Part shown: in pieces, positions 21,900-36,078 of the stretch | How positions within the stretch are numbered: the stretch's first letter is position 1 | How the letters are laid out: every line of letters starts with the position of its first letter | Source: Actinernus sp. WN-2022 | Lineage: Eukaryota; Cnidaria; Anthozoa; Actiniaria; Actinernidae | Assembly: GCA_030867875.1 (NCBI GenBank) | Contig: JAOWCC010000091.1 | Location: 558,001 to 622,000 of the forward strand | Reading direction: 5' to 3' | DNA: 64,000 nt | Notes under the pieces: generated by a model | Told to the model about the DNA's origin: nothing | Seen by the model: only the letters and a program-made list of their open reading frames with translations | Databases searched by the model: none | Position numbers and translations under genes: made by a program

Positions 21900-24265
21900 C
21901 TGATAGAAAGTCCAACTTCAAACCAATTGCTTCAAGAGTCGGGATTGGTAACCTCTTCAGAGGAACAAGAATCCGCACAAGTGGCCATTGCTGCTCTCCA
22001 GTATGCGAAAGCTGCATTGCAAGTCACACAAAGCAGAAGGTCGGATGATTCTCGAGCAGCCACTCAAGCAGGATTGGCATTTCTTGCTGGCCATGAAATA
22101 CAAAAGGGGAAAATGAAGGCCAGACTTTCAAAGGCACTCAACATTAACAGGAAACGAGTTGCCAAAATGAACAAACATCTTATTAAAACACTAAAAAGTG
22201 AAGCATCCTGTTGGACACACAGAAAGGCGAACAAGGTCCGATGCAATACCGACGGAAAATCGGAAACTTGTTCATGATTTTTGGGCTAGCCCGGAGATTT
22301 CTAGAACAACTCCAAATAGGAAGGACATAGGTTTTCGGAGCTAGACGCTTTCTAACTATGTCACCCATCCAAAACAAATCCTGGAGAAAACGCAAACCGA
22401 TGTTTATCTAGAGTTCAGAGAAAAATACCATGAAATAAAAATGGGACAGCGGGCTTTTGAAAAGTGCAAACCTTTTTTCGTTTTCACACCAAAAAGCCAA
22501 GACAGAGTTACACGTTGAGACCAGAATGGTTTCCACGGTTGCATGGAGTTCAGAAAAAATAGCTTGCTGTCAACTAGCAACCAGACCGGCATCAAAGTGT
22601 ACAAACGCATCACTGATTTAGCGGAGGATTCACTCTGCCCCAAAGAAGAAGGGATGACTTTCCACAATAAAAGTTGTTTGCTAAGGAAGTGCTGAAATTG
22701 TGGGGTTGACGTTTTTGGCCGATGAAAAAGACAAGAGCCCTAATGCCCCAATCACAAAATGGCAAAAATGTGAGTACGTTGGTGGGAGTGACTGAAGACG
22801 GTAAACCAAAGAAAAAACTACAACTTGTAGACAAACTGACAACTCCTGGAGAAATGTTTCAATGTCTGAATGTCTCAAAACCTTACTGGGGTCGTATGTG
22901 CCCCATAGTTTTAGGACTAACTGGCAGCATCAGCAGCTCCGGGAGCTAGTAACACACCTTCCACCTGGTCATGTTTGTGCAGTACACCAATAATCGGAGA
23001 GTTACAACAAACACTTTATTTTTCACAAACTCAAGCTTCAATACATGTCACTGTGCTACGCCGACACGCACTTAAGGATATAGATGATGTAGAAAGCACA
23101 CCAGAACAACCGCATCTAGAAACAGAACACATTTTTGTTATTTCGCCGGACACAAAGCACGACCATAACTCAGTTCATCAGGTGCATCAACTCATTAATG
23201 GCCACCTAGAGAAAATTGGCTATGAAGTCGAAGTTCTGCATGGATGGACAGATAGGTGTTCGGCCCAGTATAAAGGTCGGCATTGTATGGGGGGATGTGG
23301 CTAAGTCGTCTCTAGGTTTTGGCTACGTCACTATACGCAATTACTTCGAGACTAGGCCCCCAAGACGGTGCTGGTGACAACCTTAAACACAAGGTAGACA
23401 TGGCAGTCATCAAACGACAGGTATGTAAACGCTTACGGGGAAAGGGCTTGTACTGTCACGTATAGTCTGGTAAGCGTGGGTTGCTCTGAGGCTTGTAGCA
23501 CACACGGATATAAATACTTTTATGTAACAGATTATCATCCGTAATGCCAAAGAACTCTACTTTCGCAGAAAATGAGATGAAGGCACCGGCAATTTCCCGA
23601 TATCAGTCGGAAAACGTTGAACTTAAAACGTCGGATTTTGTTCTACTGTGACAAGATTGACCGCAAACGACCAGGTTGGCATTTAAAAGAAGTGAAAGGC
23701 AACAGGTCAATTCAGAGTGCTATATCGGGAGATATTGGGTGCTCTTTGGATACCAGATCTCTCGTGCTACTGTGAAGAATGTCTCCTGGGCAATTATCCA
23801 CGTTGCTCCAATTCGGATTATGTGGATGGCTGGGAGTCTAGGGATCTTGAGTGTGATGATACCCCTCAGCGATTAGCAACAAGATCAGAAACTATCGACA
23901 AACTTGAGGCGCTGATGGGCCTAATTACATGCAATACTATGGTAGCGATTGCATCTGGCGATAGAGGACAGGATTATTATCTGTTGAAGGTCACAGGCAA
24001 TGGTCCTGAAATTCTTAAGGCAGTCACAAAGGATAGCTGGGGAATGACATTTCCTCCAGGAGCACAAGTTATCTGTGGGTTATTTTTTGTAGAAAAAGAG
24101 AACACTACTGGGCAGCACCAGTTTCTTCTCAACACTTCTCGGATTGCTTATGTTTATGCTTCCCCTACTCGATTCATTTGCCCTGCTTTACGTTATTTGG
24201 ATGGGGCATATCACATTGAGAAAGGGATTCATTTAGACATACTTGAATCAATGAACGGATTTTAA
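21900..24265 (+). pseudogene. Decayed multi-copy gene, family unknown
   Basis: Coding-like segments in changing plus-strand frames: a helical basic piece (21927-22277), a piece containing EVLHGWTDRCSAQYKGRHCM (22975-23304), and the best-preserved C-terminal piece (23717-24265) with CYCEECLLGNYPRC followed by a ~120-residue domain ending at 24265. Between them, continuity is lost to stops and frameshifts, for example just after HCMGG at ~23303 and at 23570-23720. The CxCxxC region suggests metal binding. I recognise it only as a repeated anthozoan-type protein without a known function. The minisatellite lies just upstream. Confidence 0.5.
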
Positions 24266-24592
24266 GCCTTCGACTTACGATTACATAAAGGTTATAATAA
24301 TAATAGACCTTTATTTAGACATGATGATGATAAAAGCTACAAAGCTATAGACCCTATGCATAAGTCCTGGTAACTAGCATGTCAACGAGGCCAGTAGGTC
24401 CTCTGGAATGTTGAAATTGAAGCGCCCGGGAAGATTGTGAAATGCACTGAAGGAATGTTCAGTGAAACAATGCCGTTAATTTGCTATGCGCCTGGCTGGT
24501 TGTACTATAAAGAAACATTTATCAACTAAACAATCATGTTCAACACGTTTCACACTTCCTGCTAGCATTTCAACTTCAACATTCCAGAGGAC

Positions 24593-27500
24593 CTACTGGC
24601 CTCTTTTTCGTGTTGTGACCGCGCGAGTTATGCATAGTGTGTATGGGGTCGTGTAAACTAGATAATTAAAAATACAATTTAATAAAAACCCACTATATAC
24701 TCTATTTACAATATATGAATGTTTGTCGTAAAAATAAATAAATGAACAAATAAATATATCATCTCCCAGGTAGTCTGTGAATATTTTATGGGTGCTTCCA
24801 TTATCTTGGTCTACACGTATAAGATGAGTTGGGATAATAACATTCTCATCAATGCACTGTGCCCAGCATTGGTCAAGATGGGTAGCCTCATGTTGTAAAT
24901 TGCTTGATCTGAAATGATGAAGCTGTGGGCCAAATTGTTGTTGGGTTGGATGCTTGGTTACATCATGGAATTCTACCATCTCATCCTCCTTCGTCCACCA
25001 GACACCCTCACCCTCAACAAGGTAGTCACTAATTTGCTGGAGGTGTGATTGCCATTCTCTGCTGTTCTTCTTGATCATTGATATTGGAATACATGTGTTT
25101 GAGCGTTCTGGTAAACACTGAGAAAGCTTGGTAGTTGCTTGTGTGTTTTGTTATTCTCTTGATGTGATTGAATATGCGCTCTTGTCCCTCTGCATTTGCT
25201 GCTTGACCAGATATGATTCGTAGCATAAGGCCAGCATGAGATGACAGATTGTGGAAATATACACCGAATATTTTCCTGAGGGTTAGTTTTTTGGTTGCTT
25301 GACAAAACAGTTTCTCAAAGTCATGGAATGTAACCAGCACTGATTGTAGTAGTGTAGTATGAGTGCAGGTGATCGATTCTTTTCATCTGAGTACAGGATG
25401 CATTGTATTTCTACTAATGAATCGATTGCTAGAAGTGCTTCCTTTGACATTATGCCTGACTGGTGAGCAACTCCTGCTGTTTTGACCAATGCTGTACGGT
25501 AATCTACACATCTCTTGCTGTCTTTATCACCAACACACAGCTCTACTGTTTCATCGAGCAGTGTACTTTCTGCTGTTGTCAGGTGCCTTGGATACTCAGT
25601 CAGGAAGTTCTCTATGTGTTGACCAATGCCATGCAATGGCTCTGCTGGAAATATTTCATAATCACCAAGGCCAAGTTCTTCAAGATTTGCTTCTGGATTA
25701 TTCAATATAAGGGCTGGTACGCGGTGCATGCCATGCATTTCTCTGGTGAGTAGATCTTGTAGCTCTTGCTTAGTTTTGCCCTCATATATTTGTCTGGAAG
25801 CTAATTCCTCCTCCAGCTGTTGCTTTGTTAAAGCTTTCAAGGGCTTGGCTTTCAACTGGAGTGAGAGTCTCCTTGCAACTGCACCTTGTAGGATGCAATC
25901 TTGTCTAGTCTGTAGTGTAATTGGTTTCTTATTGAGGACATGGTCTATTTCATATGCCATGTCACAATGTACATCACAAGTGGCACAGAAGTAGTTGCCA
26001 CCCTTCTGTTGGCCTGCCTCAAATGATCTTAGTGGCTGTCTCCATGGCAAAATCTAAGTTTGTCAGTGTATTGAGCGCAGTCATGTTTAAGTTCTTGAAT
26101 ACAAGCTAACCTTGTTTCTTGTAGAGCAGCAGCTCACTGTCTGAACTGCCACATCATGCAATGAAATGGAGCTCAGGCTGTTCAATTGTGTTCTGGATAT
26201 TGACTGTTTTTCCTGTCTTTATTCTGTACTCTGCATCTGTATAAAATAGCGCAGGATCATAAAGACAGGTGACTAGGCAAACAAGGTATCCATGGTTGGC
26301 GACGGTCGAATTGTCAAGCCAGACAAGTAGATTTCTTGTTCTTTCCAGGGTTTGGATTTTTTTTCGTAGTTCCTCTAAATCAAGCGGTTGATTGTTCTTG
26401 TTTTCATGTAACTCGTTTAACTCTTTGAGCTTTTCTTTGATATCATATTCATTCATTTCATTGTAGTGGCTGTCACTGTGACCTCTCATGTACTCTTTGT
26501 GCTTTTTTAGCATATTTTTTCTTATATCCATAAGAGGTGTCTTTCTGCCTTGAGTTTCAAATGCAACTTTCTCTATCTTGAGATCCTTGGTTAGAATAAG
26601 TTTCTCATACTGGAAAGAATAAAATGTATTATAATTTATTGAATACATTGTACAAATACTGTACATGTACGTAGTGTCATCAGCACTCAAAGACATTGAG
26701 TATATTTAATTAGTGCGGACTAAATTAATTGAAATGCAGTTAATACAATGTACACTGTTGATGTATGATCATTGTACAGTTGTACAGTTTAGCACTGCAG
26801 GAGGGCATTAATTATTGTATATTATTCAGAGACTGATAATACTGTAAAATTAATATACAGTGTAGTGCGTAATACTGTACTGTACATGTACATGAATGGG
26901 TACATTACATGCATGTATAATTTTAATCCAGAAAATGTTCAAACCTCCTCCACTGAAGATATTTTTAATTAGTTTTTACCTCTCTCCCCCCCCCCCCAAT
27001 TATATCCTTGGTTGGGGTATACACATGTTTGTTATGGTTCAAGTTTACATTTGGTTCCAAATTACATTTATTTTTAAACAGGTTTATAAAAATTAAACCA
27101 GTTCATTTTATTTAAACCAGTTTTTTTCTGCATTTTTGTTTTCTATTTAATTCCTACACCTCCTGTCTATTACCTTCACTTGATAACTATTAAATAACTA
27201 CAATGTACTGTGATTAGACCAGTAAGCTTGGTAAACTAGGTCCCAGACCCCTCTTGGCCATGGTGATGATTTCCAATATTCATTATATTATCACAGACTG
27301 CATTATCATCCCTGATATTAACCCTACAGTTGTATATTAGAAAATTGAACAACAATGACCTGTTTAAAAAAAATAGAACTGGTTTAAATATTAAATGAAC
27401 TGTTTAAAAAAAATAGAACTGGTTTAAATAAATTTAACCAATATGTAAATTTGAACCATATACACATGTATAATACATATTTTATGGAACTGCACATTAC

Positions 27501-29306
27501 ATATATGTTTAGGGTCATGCAATTTAGCTACATGATTGTATTATTATTAATTGTCAGCATTTTACATTGTATATTTATTTACCTTTTGGAGTACAATCAT
27601 TTTACCAACTGTGTACTCCCCAGATGTGATCTTTTCTTTCAACTGCTCTTTGAGTTTTTTGGGAGACACCTCAGTAGGAACACTTATTTCTCCTCCATGA
27701 CCTTTTCTTTTCTTTCGTCTGATGACGGGGCTTACATGGGTGGGCTGTTTATGTTTTGTTTTAAAGCGAGTTACATTTACACCTTGAGAAACAAGCCACT
27801 CTTTAACAAGCTGGCCTCCATTGCAAACAACCTGCCCTGCCTTGTTGCAGACATGGTATTTTACAGCCAAGCTGTTCCAGTTGATTAAATGGTTGTCTCC
27901 AAAGCATTCAACTTCTAACTTTAATGCCTTTTTGTCCCATTCAATGTTGTCAATGTTCCCAGTATGATCTTTCTTTTTAACTTTTCTATTGGGCTCCAAT
28001 TCATTACTAACTTCCTCTCTTCTCCGTTTTGCAGATCCCTTTGTTTCGAAGGATTGTGCCAGTCGACTGCGTTGCCATGCACTTAATGATTGCCCACCAC
28101 CATAACATCTGATAATAAAATATGATGACACCATTATGTATGGTACAGTGTACATGTACAGTATGTGAATGTAATGCGAATTTAATTAGCATAATAAATT
28201 AATTTTCTGAAAAAGTTTGATTATTTTATGATTTTTAATTTATACTTAATATTGACCATTATAATTATTATATTATTATTGATTGTATTTTTGTATTATT
28301 GGTTGTATATCTTTGCATACTGTATATGATTTTGTATGTACAGTGAAGTACATGTACATTTGTAGGTATCTAAAGCGTGAAATATCACTAAAACTATTAA
28401 ATACAGTGTAGCACTAAACTGTGTTATTTCTATTTTCTTTTGTTTAACTACATGTATAGTGCTTTTACTTCACTGCATATTTTAAGTACTGTTTCACGCT
28501 TATATATTGTCTGAACTCTACATCTATCTTCATGCACATATATTAATCTTATTAAATTGCTGCATTGCACTCACCTCAACATTGCAGTCTCTTCCATTAG
28601 CTTCTCGATATTTTCCTTTGAGTTTTTATATAGTTTCCTTCTTCCTTTACGTCTGTCATTTATTGTATTGTGCTGTAAATTTAGCTCGGTCACTTTTGAC
28701 AAAGCTTCAGCAAAGCTTGTATGAAAGCTTTGCTGGAACACAGAATCCACCTTATTATAAATTGCCTTTGCAGTGTTTGTTATATCTTTTATAAGTGGTT
28801 TGACTGGGGGTGATTTGGTCTTCAACTTTTGAGCTTCACTGTCGGCAACAAACACAGGATTTTGTTTGGCTTTCCCCTTAAGCACAGCAGATTTTACAGG
28901 AAAGTAAGCCTGGATTTCTGCATACCTCACAGCACAGCCTTTACAGTTGGCCAAGCTGTGTTCTTTCTTTCGTGCCTCAGTCAGTTTCTGCCAGTTCTGC
29001 AGGGAAAAGCTGTCCATATATTTGGACTTTTCAGTAGATTTTCTGGAATTCCACTTATTGAATGATTGTTTCAATCCCGGGAGCATCTTATGGAATTTCA
29101 AGTACTCTATTGAAAACTTATCCCCTGTAACAGCCCCAGAAAAGTAACCTTTGTATTGCTTGTACTGTTCGAGTTTCAAACGAACTTGATGTTTGGTACT
29201 ACTCTCCTCTTTATCCCTCAGCAGCACCGTCCCTCTTGCAACCTCTAGAGCCACTATTCTAGCAAATCCACAAGTATTCGGACATAAAAATATCCCTGCC
29301 ATCTCA
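24593..29306 (-). pseudogene. Decayed multi-exon gene with SAP-like motif
   Basis: Minus-strand exons at about 29302-28575, 28108-27583 and 26609-26154 join in matching phase with canonical GT/AG borders. Further coding blocks follow at 26050-25283, 25340-25030 and 25078 to about 24740. The third exon meets an in-frame stop near 26154, and frame changes occur near 26030, 25340 and 25078, so the gene is broken. Features: a Cys-rich start (FLCPNTCGFARI), a lysine-rich helical region, an acidic WLDNSTVANHG segment, FEAGQQKGGNYFCATC, and a SAP-like block (LKALTKQQLEEELASRQIYE). EPLHGIGQHIENF follows. It resembles large repeated proteins in cnidarian genomes that may derive from transposons; the function is unknown. 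Confidence 0.5.
27361..27434. repeat. Short tandem duplication in an intron
   Basis: Two ~48-bp copies of TGTTTAAAAAAAATAGAACT followed by GGTTTAAAT, inside the intron between exons at 27583 and 26609. A poly-C run lies nearby (26984-26998). Confidence 0.6.
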
Positions 29307-30790
29307 GAATGCAATACTCAAACAAGGATAATACCTTACAATACGTCGAAAATGTCGAAATAGAAACGCTGGTTAATTCCACAACTATAACTTCTTCAAA
29401 TCTCCCGCTCAAACTAACCCATAATACACATGCGCAGTAGATGTCACAGATAATGATTTTATTAGAAAATTCGTAATACAAATTACAGGCAGGCAAGAAT
29501 AGTAGAAGTACAACAACAAGAAACATTGTGAACTACGATTGAGCGCCTGAATTGTTCAGGTTTTTGGCGTAAATCAATAAATTACTCACAATATAATAGC
29601 ACTACAAGTTCTGTTAGAGCTTTCATAAGCCAGAGTCTTCTGAGGAAGATTATTGGCGAAAAACGTCCACAACCAAGCATTCTGATGTCGATTGAGGCCG
29701 CCATTTTGTTCAACTTCCAATCCTTGTATCCATGGAAACTTATTTCCATAGAACAACCGCTTACCTATCGTATGCGAGCCTGCACGATCGATCGATCCGA
29801 TTCTTTGCCCATGGTGAAGTGAACTAAATGGCGTTGAATATAGACCTATCTAATAAATCTAAATATTATTTACTCGGAATAAAGTTTGTTTGTGTATGTA
29901 TTTCCTAGACCTAATTGGATATTGTGGAAAACTTCAATAGTTAGGTAGATAAGTACTCGCAAAGTTTGAGATTTGCCCGATATACCAAACCTCCAATTTC
30001 GAACTGATCTCTTGTGGTAATAGTACATGAAAGGCGAGTTTTCCAATTAGATTGATACATTTTAGTACTTCTCTCGTTAGGTAGTTCTTTTTATTAAAAT
30101 ATTGGAGTGTGTTAACAATGTCCGCAGAGCTCGCAAAGACAACGTACTTTTTCCGTTCATTTATGTTAATTAGCGTAGTCACGTGACCGTTTCCAAGGAA
30201 ACCAAATATGTAAAAACGTAGCCCTTATTTAGTAAAACTACCATGCCAAGTTTGATTCAGATTGGACAAGTACGTGGTTTCAAAATGTATTGTTTTCTTT
30301 AATTTGGGGAATTTTTCGAAAAAGCCATGCCTTAGATGCGCTGAATTTAACAATAGGTTCATTCCAAGATGGCCACCACATGGAAAAGGTGGTATTTTCT
30401 CAGTGTAAGAAACCCGAATTTGTAGGGTTCTCTGAAAATACAAACTAAAGCGACAGTTAGAAATTTTTAGAACGAAAATACTCACAAGTACACCACCCTC
30501 AACTATATAAAATAAATTTAGTGTCTGGGAAGAATCAAAACAAACCCTAACCCTGATTTTAAACCTAACCGTCACTAATCCCTCACCACTACTCCACGAG
30601 GGATTTCGCTGCCAATGATCGCTTTTTTATAACTTTTATCTTGCTTTTCTCATTAGCATAACTAATAATTACTAAATATTGTATGTATTGTTTCTTAAAC
30701 ACTGCTGAAAATAATTTAAAATTCAAATATTCTTACACAGAGAAAGAACCGAAAAGGTCTATATAATTTATCTTCGAGTGTTTAGCTTGA
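29307..30790. other. Noncoding 5' flank of the decayed gene
   Basis: No gene supported. The stretch at 29695-29730 (GCCGCCATTTTGTTCAAC) is a common motif upstream of animal genes, but no transcript can be proposed. Confidence 0.35.
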
Positions 30791-31069
30791 TAGGCCCTTT
30801 GCAGCTAACAGTCACGTGCTGATATAATACTTTATTAACGAATGAACTGAGCTCGTGATTCCCATGGGAAAGATGTTGCCATAGAAGGTGGAGAGCAAGC
30901 TATCTTTAAAATCGCTGTTTTTGAAAGATCGATTGGAGGTGGAAAAAGCATTTAGAAATAGGTTTTGCTAATATCAATACCGATCTTGTACAAGGCATTT
31001 AAATAAATGAAGTGAGATATTTTTTGCTCTCCAGTACAACCACGTGATGTGTTAGCTGCAAAGGGCCTA
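30791..31069. repeat. MITE with TAGGCCCTTTGCAGCTAACA ends
   Basis: TAGGCCCTTTGCAGCTAACA at 30791 is matched by its inverted copy ending at 31069, each followed inward by a CACGTG motif. The ~280-bp element has no open frame. The ends are flanked by AT-rich DNA and no clear target duplication is visible. Confidence 0.7.
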
Positions 31070-31613
31070 TTCATAGGAGTGATTTACCAAGTTTAAACAA
31101 GTTCAATTCTGTATCTTCAAGCAGCCAATACAAATGATTTGCAAAATCACCAACAACAATGCATTTCTTTACACTCAAAATATAACAATATGAAGAAATA
31201 TGTAAATGTTCCTTAGAATATAATGAGTGTTAGGGAACCTGGAATAGCTTTACAAAACCTTTAAATCGAGCCAGGCACCCTTGAACACGGAAAGCACTTA
31301 GATATGGAATTTAAGTAAACGTGATAACAATGATATCCCCACTGGAGGCAGTGATACAATTTTGCAATCAGCCAGTATACCATTGACTATCATATTATAA
31401 ATAAGTAAATATTATCACACTTATAAAAGTGTACGTGTTCGACTCAAAGAAAAGCGAGAAAAAAAGATGACTGCAGAATTCGTGTTGTTTTCGTCCAAGA
31501 GGCATGAATCTGGGTTTGACAAGGCTATTTTTTTGTTTTGCAAAATGACGAACATAGACGTAGTGCAATGAAAAGTACATCTGCAACATAATTTAGTATT
31601 ATCAAATACTTAC
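31070..31613. other. Noncoding DNA
   Basis: AT-rich, no feature recognised. Confidence 0.35.
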
Positions 31614-32241
31614 CCATCTTCAGATCCTGTCTGGTGATACCGTTTTCTATCCCTTCACCAATAATTATCTGCCGATAGGCGAAGAGACCATCGTTCAAGA
31701 CAAACGGGCCTAAATCCAGGATGCTGCGTTATGCAAGATGGCGGTTGCCCGAGTTGCGAATGACAATCTCGTCGTTCAAAGAAGCTAAACATCTTCCAAT
31801 TTCCTGACAGCAGTAGCACTCGCTTGCATTTTGTAGTAGCTGAACCTCACAATGTCCACAGTTGCACCTTCAGAAGGCAAAGAACGTTTTCGATATAGTT
31901 TAATAAAACAACTTTACGTATATTTAATTCCTTTGAACTTGTTTGTAATATCAGTTTTACAACGTGTATGAAACGTCTTACCACGATCGTATTTATTCTG
32001 TGCCATCCAGCCTTCTCTGGAACTCTGTCAGTTTGTTTTCTCTTTCTTCGCGTACTCTGTTATACTCGAGAAGCCATTCGTAATCGTATGGTACCTGACC
32101 ATTTACTTCGACTTCTAGATCTTCTTGGACTTGTCCGTGTTGCGGCTGGTCCACTTCAATGTCTTCATATACGTAGTCGGTAATATAGTTGAAATCCGAG
32201 TCGTTTTGGCTGTCTTCTGATTCAGAATTATAGTTTGACAT
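31614..32241 (-). pseudogene. P2X7 C-terminal-tail-like gene, decayed
   Basis: A first block at 32241-31993 starts MSNYNSESEDSQND and ends EWLLEYNRVREERENKLTEF. A second block at 31867-31614, bounded by AG and GTAAGT, reads CNCGHCEVQLL then ECYCCQEIGRC, a cysteine pattern like the zinc-binding cytoplasmic tail domain of P2X7 receptors. The expected downstream CITQHPGFRPVCLE occurs in another frame, so at least one frameshift is present. No channel domain is seen. Such tail-domain genes are multi-copy in cnidarians as far as I recall; this one looks dead. Confidence 0.4.
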
Positions 32242-32307
32242 GCTTAGGTATTCACTATTGACCGAAAGGAGACACAGAGAAAGTTTTACGCAAGTTCTGG
32301 TTAACAC

Positions 32308-33065
32308 TTCTCAACTGAAATGACTACATTGTGTATACTTTCCTTTGCTCTGTGCTGTAGCCTCGACCTTGGGTTACAGTGATGTCGTCACACCCCTACT
32401 CATCCCCAGTCCCCTAATATTCTCCAGAATTGTGTCTTGATCACAAACTTCAAGCGCGTAATTAAGAAAATATCAAACACAATTTTTTTCACTGCGATAA
32501 CTCCTTTTGAGGTTTTTACTTTTAGCCAGGGCTCATATGCACTTTAAGTTTTCTTGTAGAGTATTCAGCTGCCATAAACGTTAGTCTTGAACAGCCATAT
32601 ATTAACCAGATAATTAGGCTGGGGTTTCCTGTGGATAACCTCGCTTTCGAGTATGACAATTAAGTAACCCATCCACAGAATTGAGCAACACAAGCAAAAA
32701 AAAAAGGTGGATGTTGACAATGCAAATAATAAATTATTGATTATTTTGTAGTACTCATTGAAAAACTTGGTTATCTGTTTGGTAAGGACTAGTGTTTTAA
32801 CTTTTATAGTCACTATTCGTGCTATTTGCTATTTGGGTTTTCAGCAACCACATTAAGCTGAATATAATTTTATGATAATAACAACATGTGATGATTATGA
32901 GTAATTGATAATTATTAGTGTTATGCCTTCATAAATATTCTAAACAGTGAGATTACAGTGTATGTTCTCTTTGGTTAGGGCTTGGATGTATACAGTATCT
33001 TTAGTACAGAACTCCTTATGTTACAATAATTAGTTCACTATCTCTCATCCAGCACTTCCATTATA
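32308..33065. other. Noncoding DNA
   Basis: No supported gene or repeat between the P2X7-like remnant and the MITE. Confidence 0.35.
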
Positions 33066-33492
33066 TACCTTATTACATGAAATTTTGGCGACACGTTAAT
33101 TTAGCGATTTTGAAAAATCCATATTTAGCGGCACTTTAATTTAGCGATTTCACGAACTGAAACTTTGGTCTAGGATTCCACAGCTCTTTATAAACGTGGA
33201 ATCCGCGGAGTCCACACGGGAATGCAAAATTTAATACCACTAGCGAAGAATCCATTTCAGTTGTCAAACTGAAATGACTGAAATGTGCACGAGACATCCG
33301 ATACACGTCATAATCGACCGTCAAACAGCATGATTGTGTGAAACTGACCAGATGGCGGAATTTCATATTATACTCACTTTAATTTAGCGACGATTTAAAT
33401 TTAGCGACACTTAATTTTGGTGCATTTTAATTTAGCGATTTTTAGAAAAATCGCTAAATTTAAGTGTCGCCAAAATTTCATGTAATAAGGTA
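33066..33492. repeat. MITE with TACCTTATTACATGAAATTT ends
   Basis: Left end TACCTTATTACATGAAATTT followed by TGGCGACAC is inverted at the right end (33464-33492). Several TTAATTTAGCGATTTT motifs sit next to both ends, and a second foldback TTTAGCGATTTTTAGAAAAA lies near 33431. 427 bp, no coding capacity. TA may be the target duplication. Confidence 0.7.
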
Positions 33493-33746
33493 GATTGTCT
33501 ACTTTATCCTTAAGCTTGCAAATTATTAGCTCAAATTACTTTTAGTTTCTATGTTGCATGCATAATATACATGTAACTTGCATACATGACACTGTAAACT
33601 TCATGGCAGTGCTTACCTGGAAATAATATCAAGTGATAATCCAAAGGTAGAATCTCTAAGTACATCGTAATTACAAAAATAATGTACATGGTAAGAATTT
33701 GGAGGGCTCTTTAGCACACCCCACCTAAATTTCAGGGAGGTATTAT

Positions 33747-36043
33747 TCAAGCACCTTTGTTCTCCATCAATACAATTTCCTCTTGCCTTTTTCCATAGTC
33801 ACGTAGGAATTTTCCTCTTTTAAGAACTTCTTCAAGAAACTGAATAATGACAATCAAAATTAATATGAAAAAGTTATGCATGAAGAACATTTTACTAGTT
33901 TAAGTGCTGTTGAAATGTCATTATGTTTTTAGTGAGATGGCATAGAAGAAAACAATTACATAGGGAAACATTGAATATATAGGGCAAACTTTTACATCTA
34001 CCTGGACCTGCCAATAGTTCATGTACATCTACAATGTATATATGATACAGGTCAAATTTATTTTCAGGTCATTTTTTCAACCTAGGTTATCTTTATATAG
34101 ATAATTGCATGTGTACTAAAAAAATAATTCACCCTCCCCTTCTGTTATCCTACATCTCCCTTATCACTTCCTTCTCCTACCCCTCTCCCTATCAGTGGTA
34201 CTGTGTACCCATATAATCAACTACACTAATTACCATACATGTATGTATTTACCTATACTGTCCTTGTTGATAATTGAACTAGTAACCACTGGATCTGTTG
34301 GTCAGATACTTAACCACTGTGCCACTGAGGTGAACTATCTCAAGCACCATACCCATTTACTATATACTGGTATCCAGTATCCCATGGTCTAGTCCAAATT
34401 TGCATATGTGAAGTAAAAACCTTATACTAGCTTAGAATTTCACTAAAACTGAGCACAAATTGATGACACAAACCTGGTACATCATTGAACATAAAATACA
34501 AGTTAAATAAGGTTCTGGCAAGCACTGGTGGATGTTCGGTTCATACATACAATTAAAGTAACAAAATCTAAGTGAATCCCCCCAAAAAACAAAGGTTGCA
34601 AAACAATTACCTAGGTTAAAATAAATCTGAACTGTAAATAAATTTAACATATACCATATACAACATTGAACTTACTAATTTCCAAGCATTGGTAAATGAT
34701 ACATATATCAGGACAACATCTTTGGCTGCTCCATTGACTTGCTGATAATATGACGTTACACTTTGGAAGGGTAATGATTCATCTACGATATCATCTGTAT
34801 TTCGTAGAATGCTCCTCTCTGTATTTCCTACAGTTTGTAATAAAAAGTAAAGTAACTTAAAGGGATACCCGAGTGAAAAACACATTGGGGCTCAAAAGAA
34901 TCTTCAACATGTTCTTTGTTCAGAAAATGTATTAAAATTTGATCAAACGTTTTTAGTATTAAGAACGAGCACCTCAAAGTTGGCCCCACGAAGACATGGG
35001 CGCCGCCATCTTTGTTTGCATTTACGGAAGTGACGTCACTTCGTCCCACCAGCGTTCTCACTCTCTCACTTTTTAGGTGTTTTTAGGATGATAAACGCCT
35101 TAACTGTACCTCACATACATTGTAGTTCTTATACTTATTCAGAAGTCACTCGAGTCTTTTAAGCCATGTTGTTTGGCTGTTATTAAATGGCAGTTACGAG
35201 ACCTTGTTGTTCGTCTGATAATGTCTCGCCTTCCCAATGCTTTTCTTCCTCCTCCCAGTCTTCTGAACTTTTCTCATAATGTCGTCTTCATCATAATTCC
35301 GGTTTCTGTAAGAATTCCTCTGCAATCTCGATGAAAATATATCCACTTTAATTCCGAGCGTGTGAAAATCATACAAAGACAAGTAGCCGCGATACGCTGG
35401 TGGGACGAAGTGACGTCACTTCCGTAAATGCAAACAAAGATGGCGGCGCCCATGTCTTCGCGGGGCCAACTTTGAGGTGCTCGTTCTTAATACTAAAAAC
35501 GTTTGATCAAATTTTAATACATTTTCTGAACAAAGAACATGTTGAAGATTCTTTTGAGCCCCAATGTGTTTTTCACTCGGGTATCCCTTTAACATCAGTA
35601 TTTCGTAGAATGCTCCTCTTTGTATTTTCTATAGTTTGTAATAAAAAAGTAAAGTAACTTAACGTTGCTATTTCGTAGAATGCTCCACTCTGTATTTTCT
35701 AGTTTGTAATAAAAAAGTAACGTAAAAAACTTAAGTAAAGTAAGGCCCGGTTCAAACGTCGAACTTTTCATGCGCCGAATTAAATTGAAACAAAAGATCA
35801 TTAGGCGGCTTCTTTTGATCTAATTGAGTTCGGCGCATGAAAAGTTCGACGTTTGAACCGGGCCTAAAGCAACTGGGCCTAAAGCAACTTTATTTAATGT
35901 CGGTAACTCGTGACAGTCTGGTGTGACTGATAAACTTGAGGCCGACGTGGGACCTATAATTTTACGTCCTTATCTGAGAAGATGTGAAGGTCTAACCATT
36001 TGCAGTTTGAGAACGAAATTGTTTCGCAAAGGCAGCACCTTCA

Positions 36044-36078
<35 letters not shown>

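Noticed and set aside
34828..35657. Paired ~80-residue proteins in opposite orientation
   Set aside because: They are the two arms of the TTAA foldback element read in mirrored frames.
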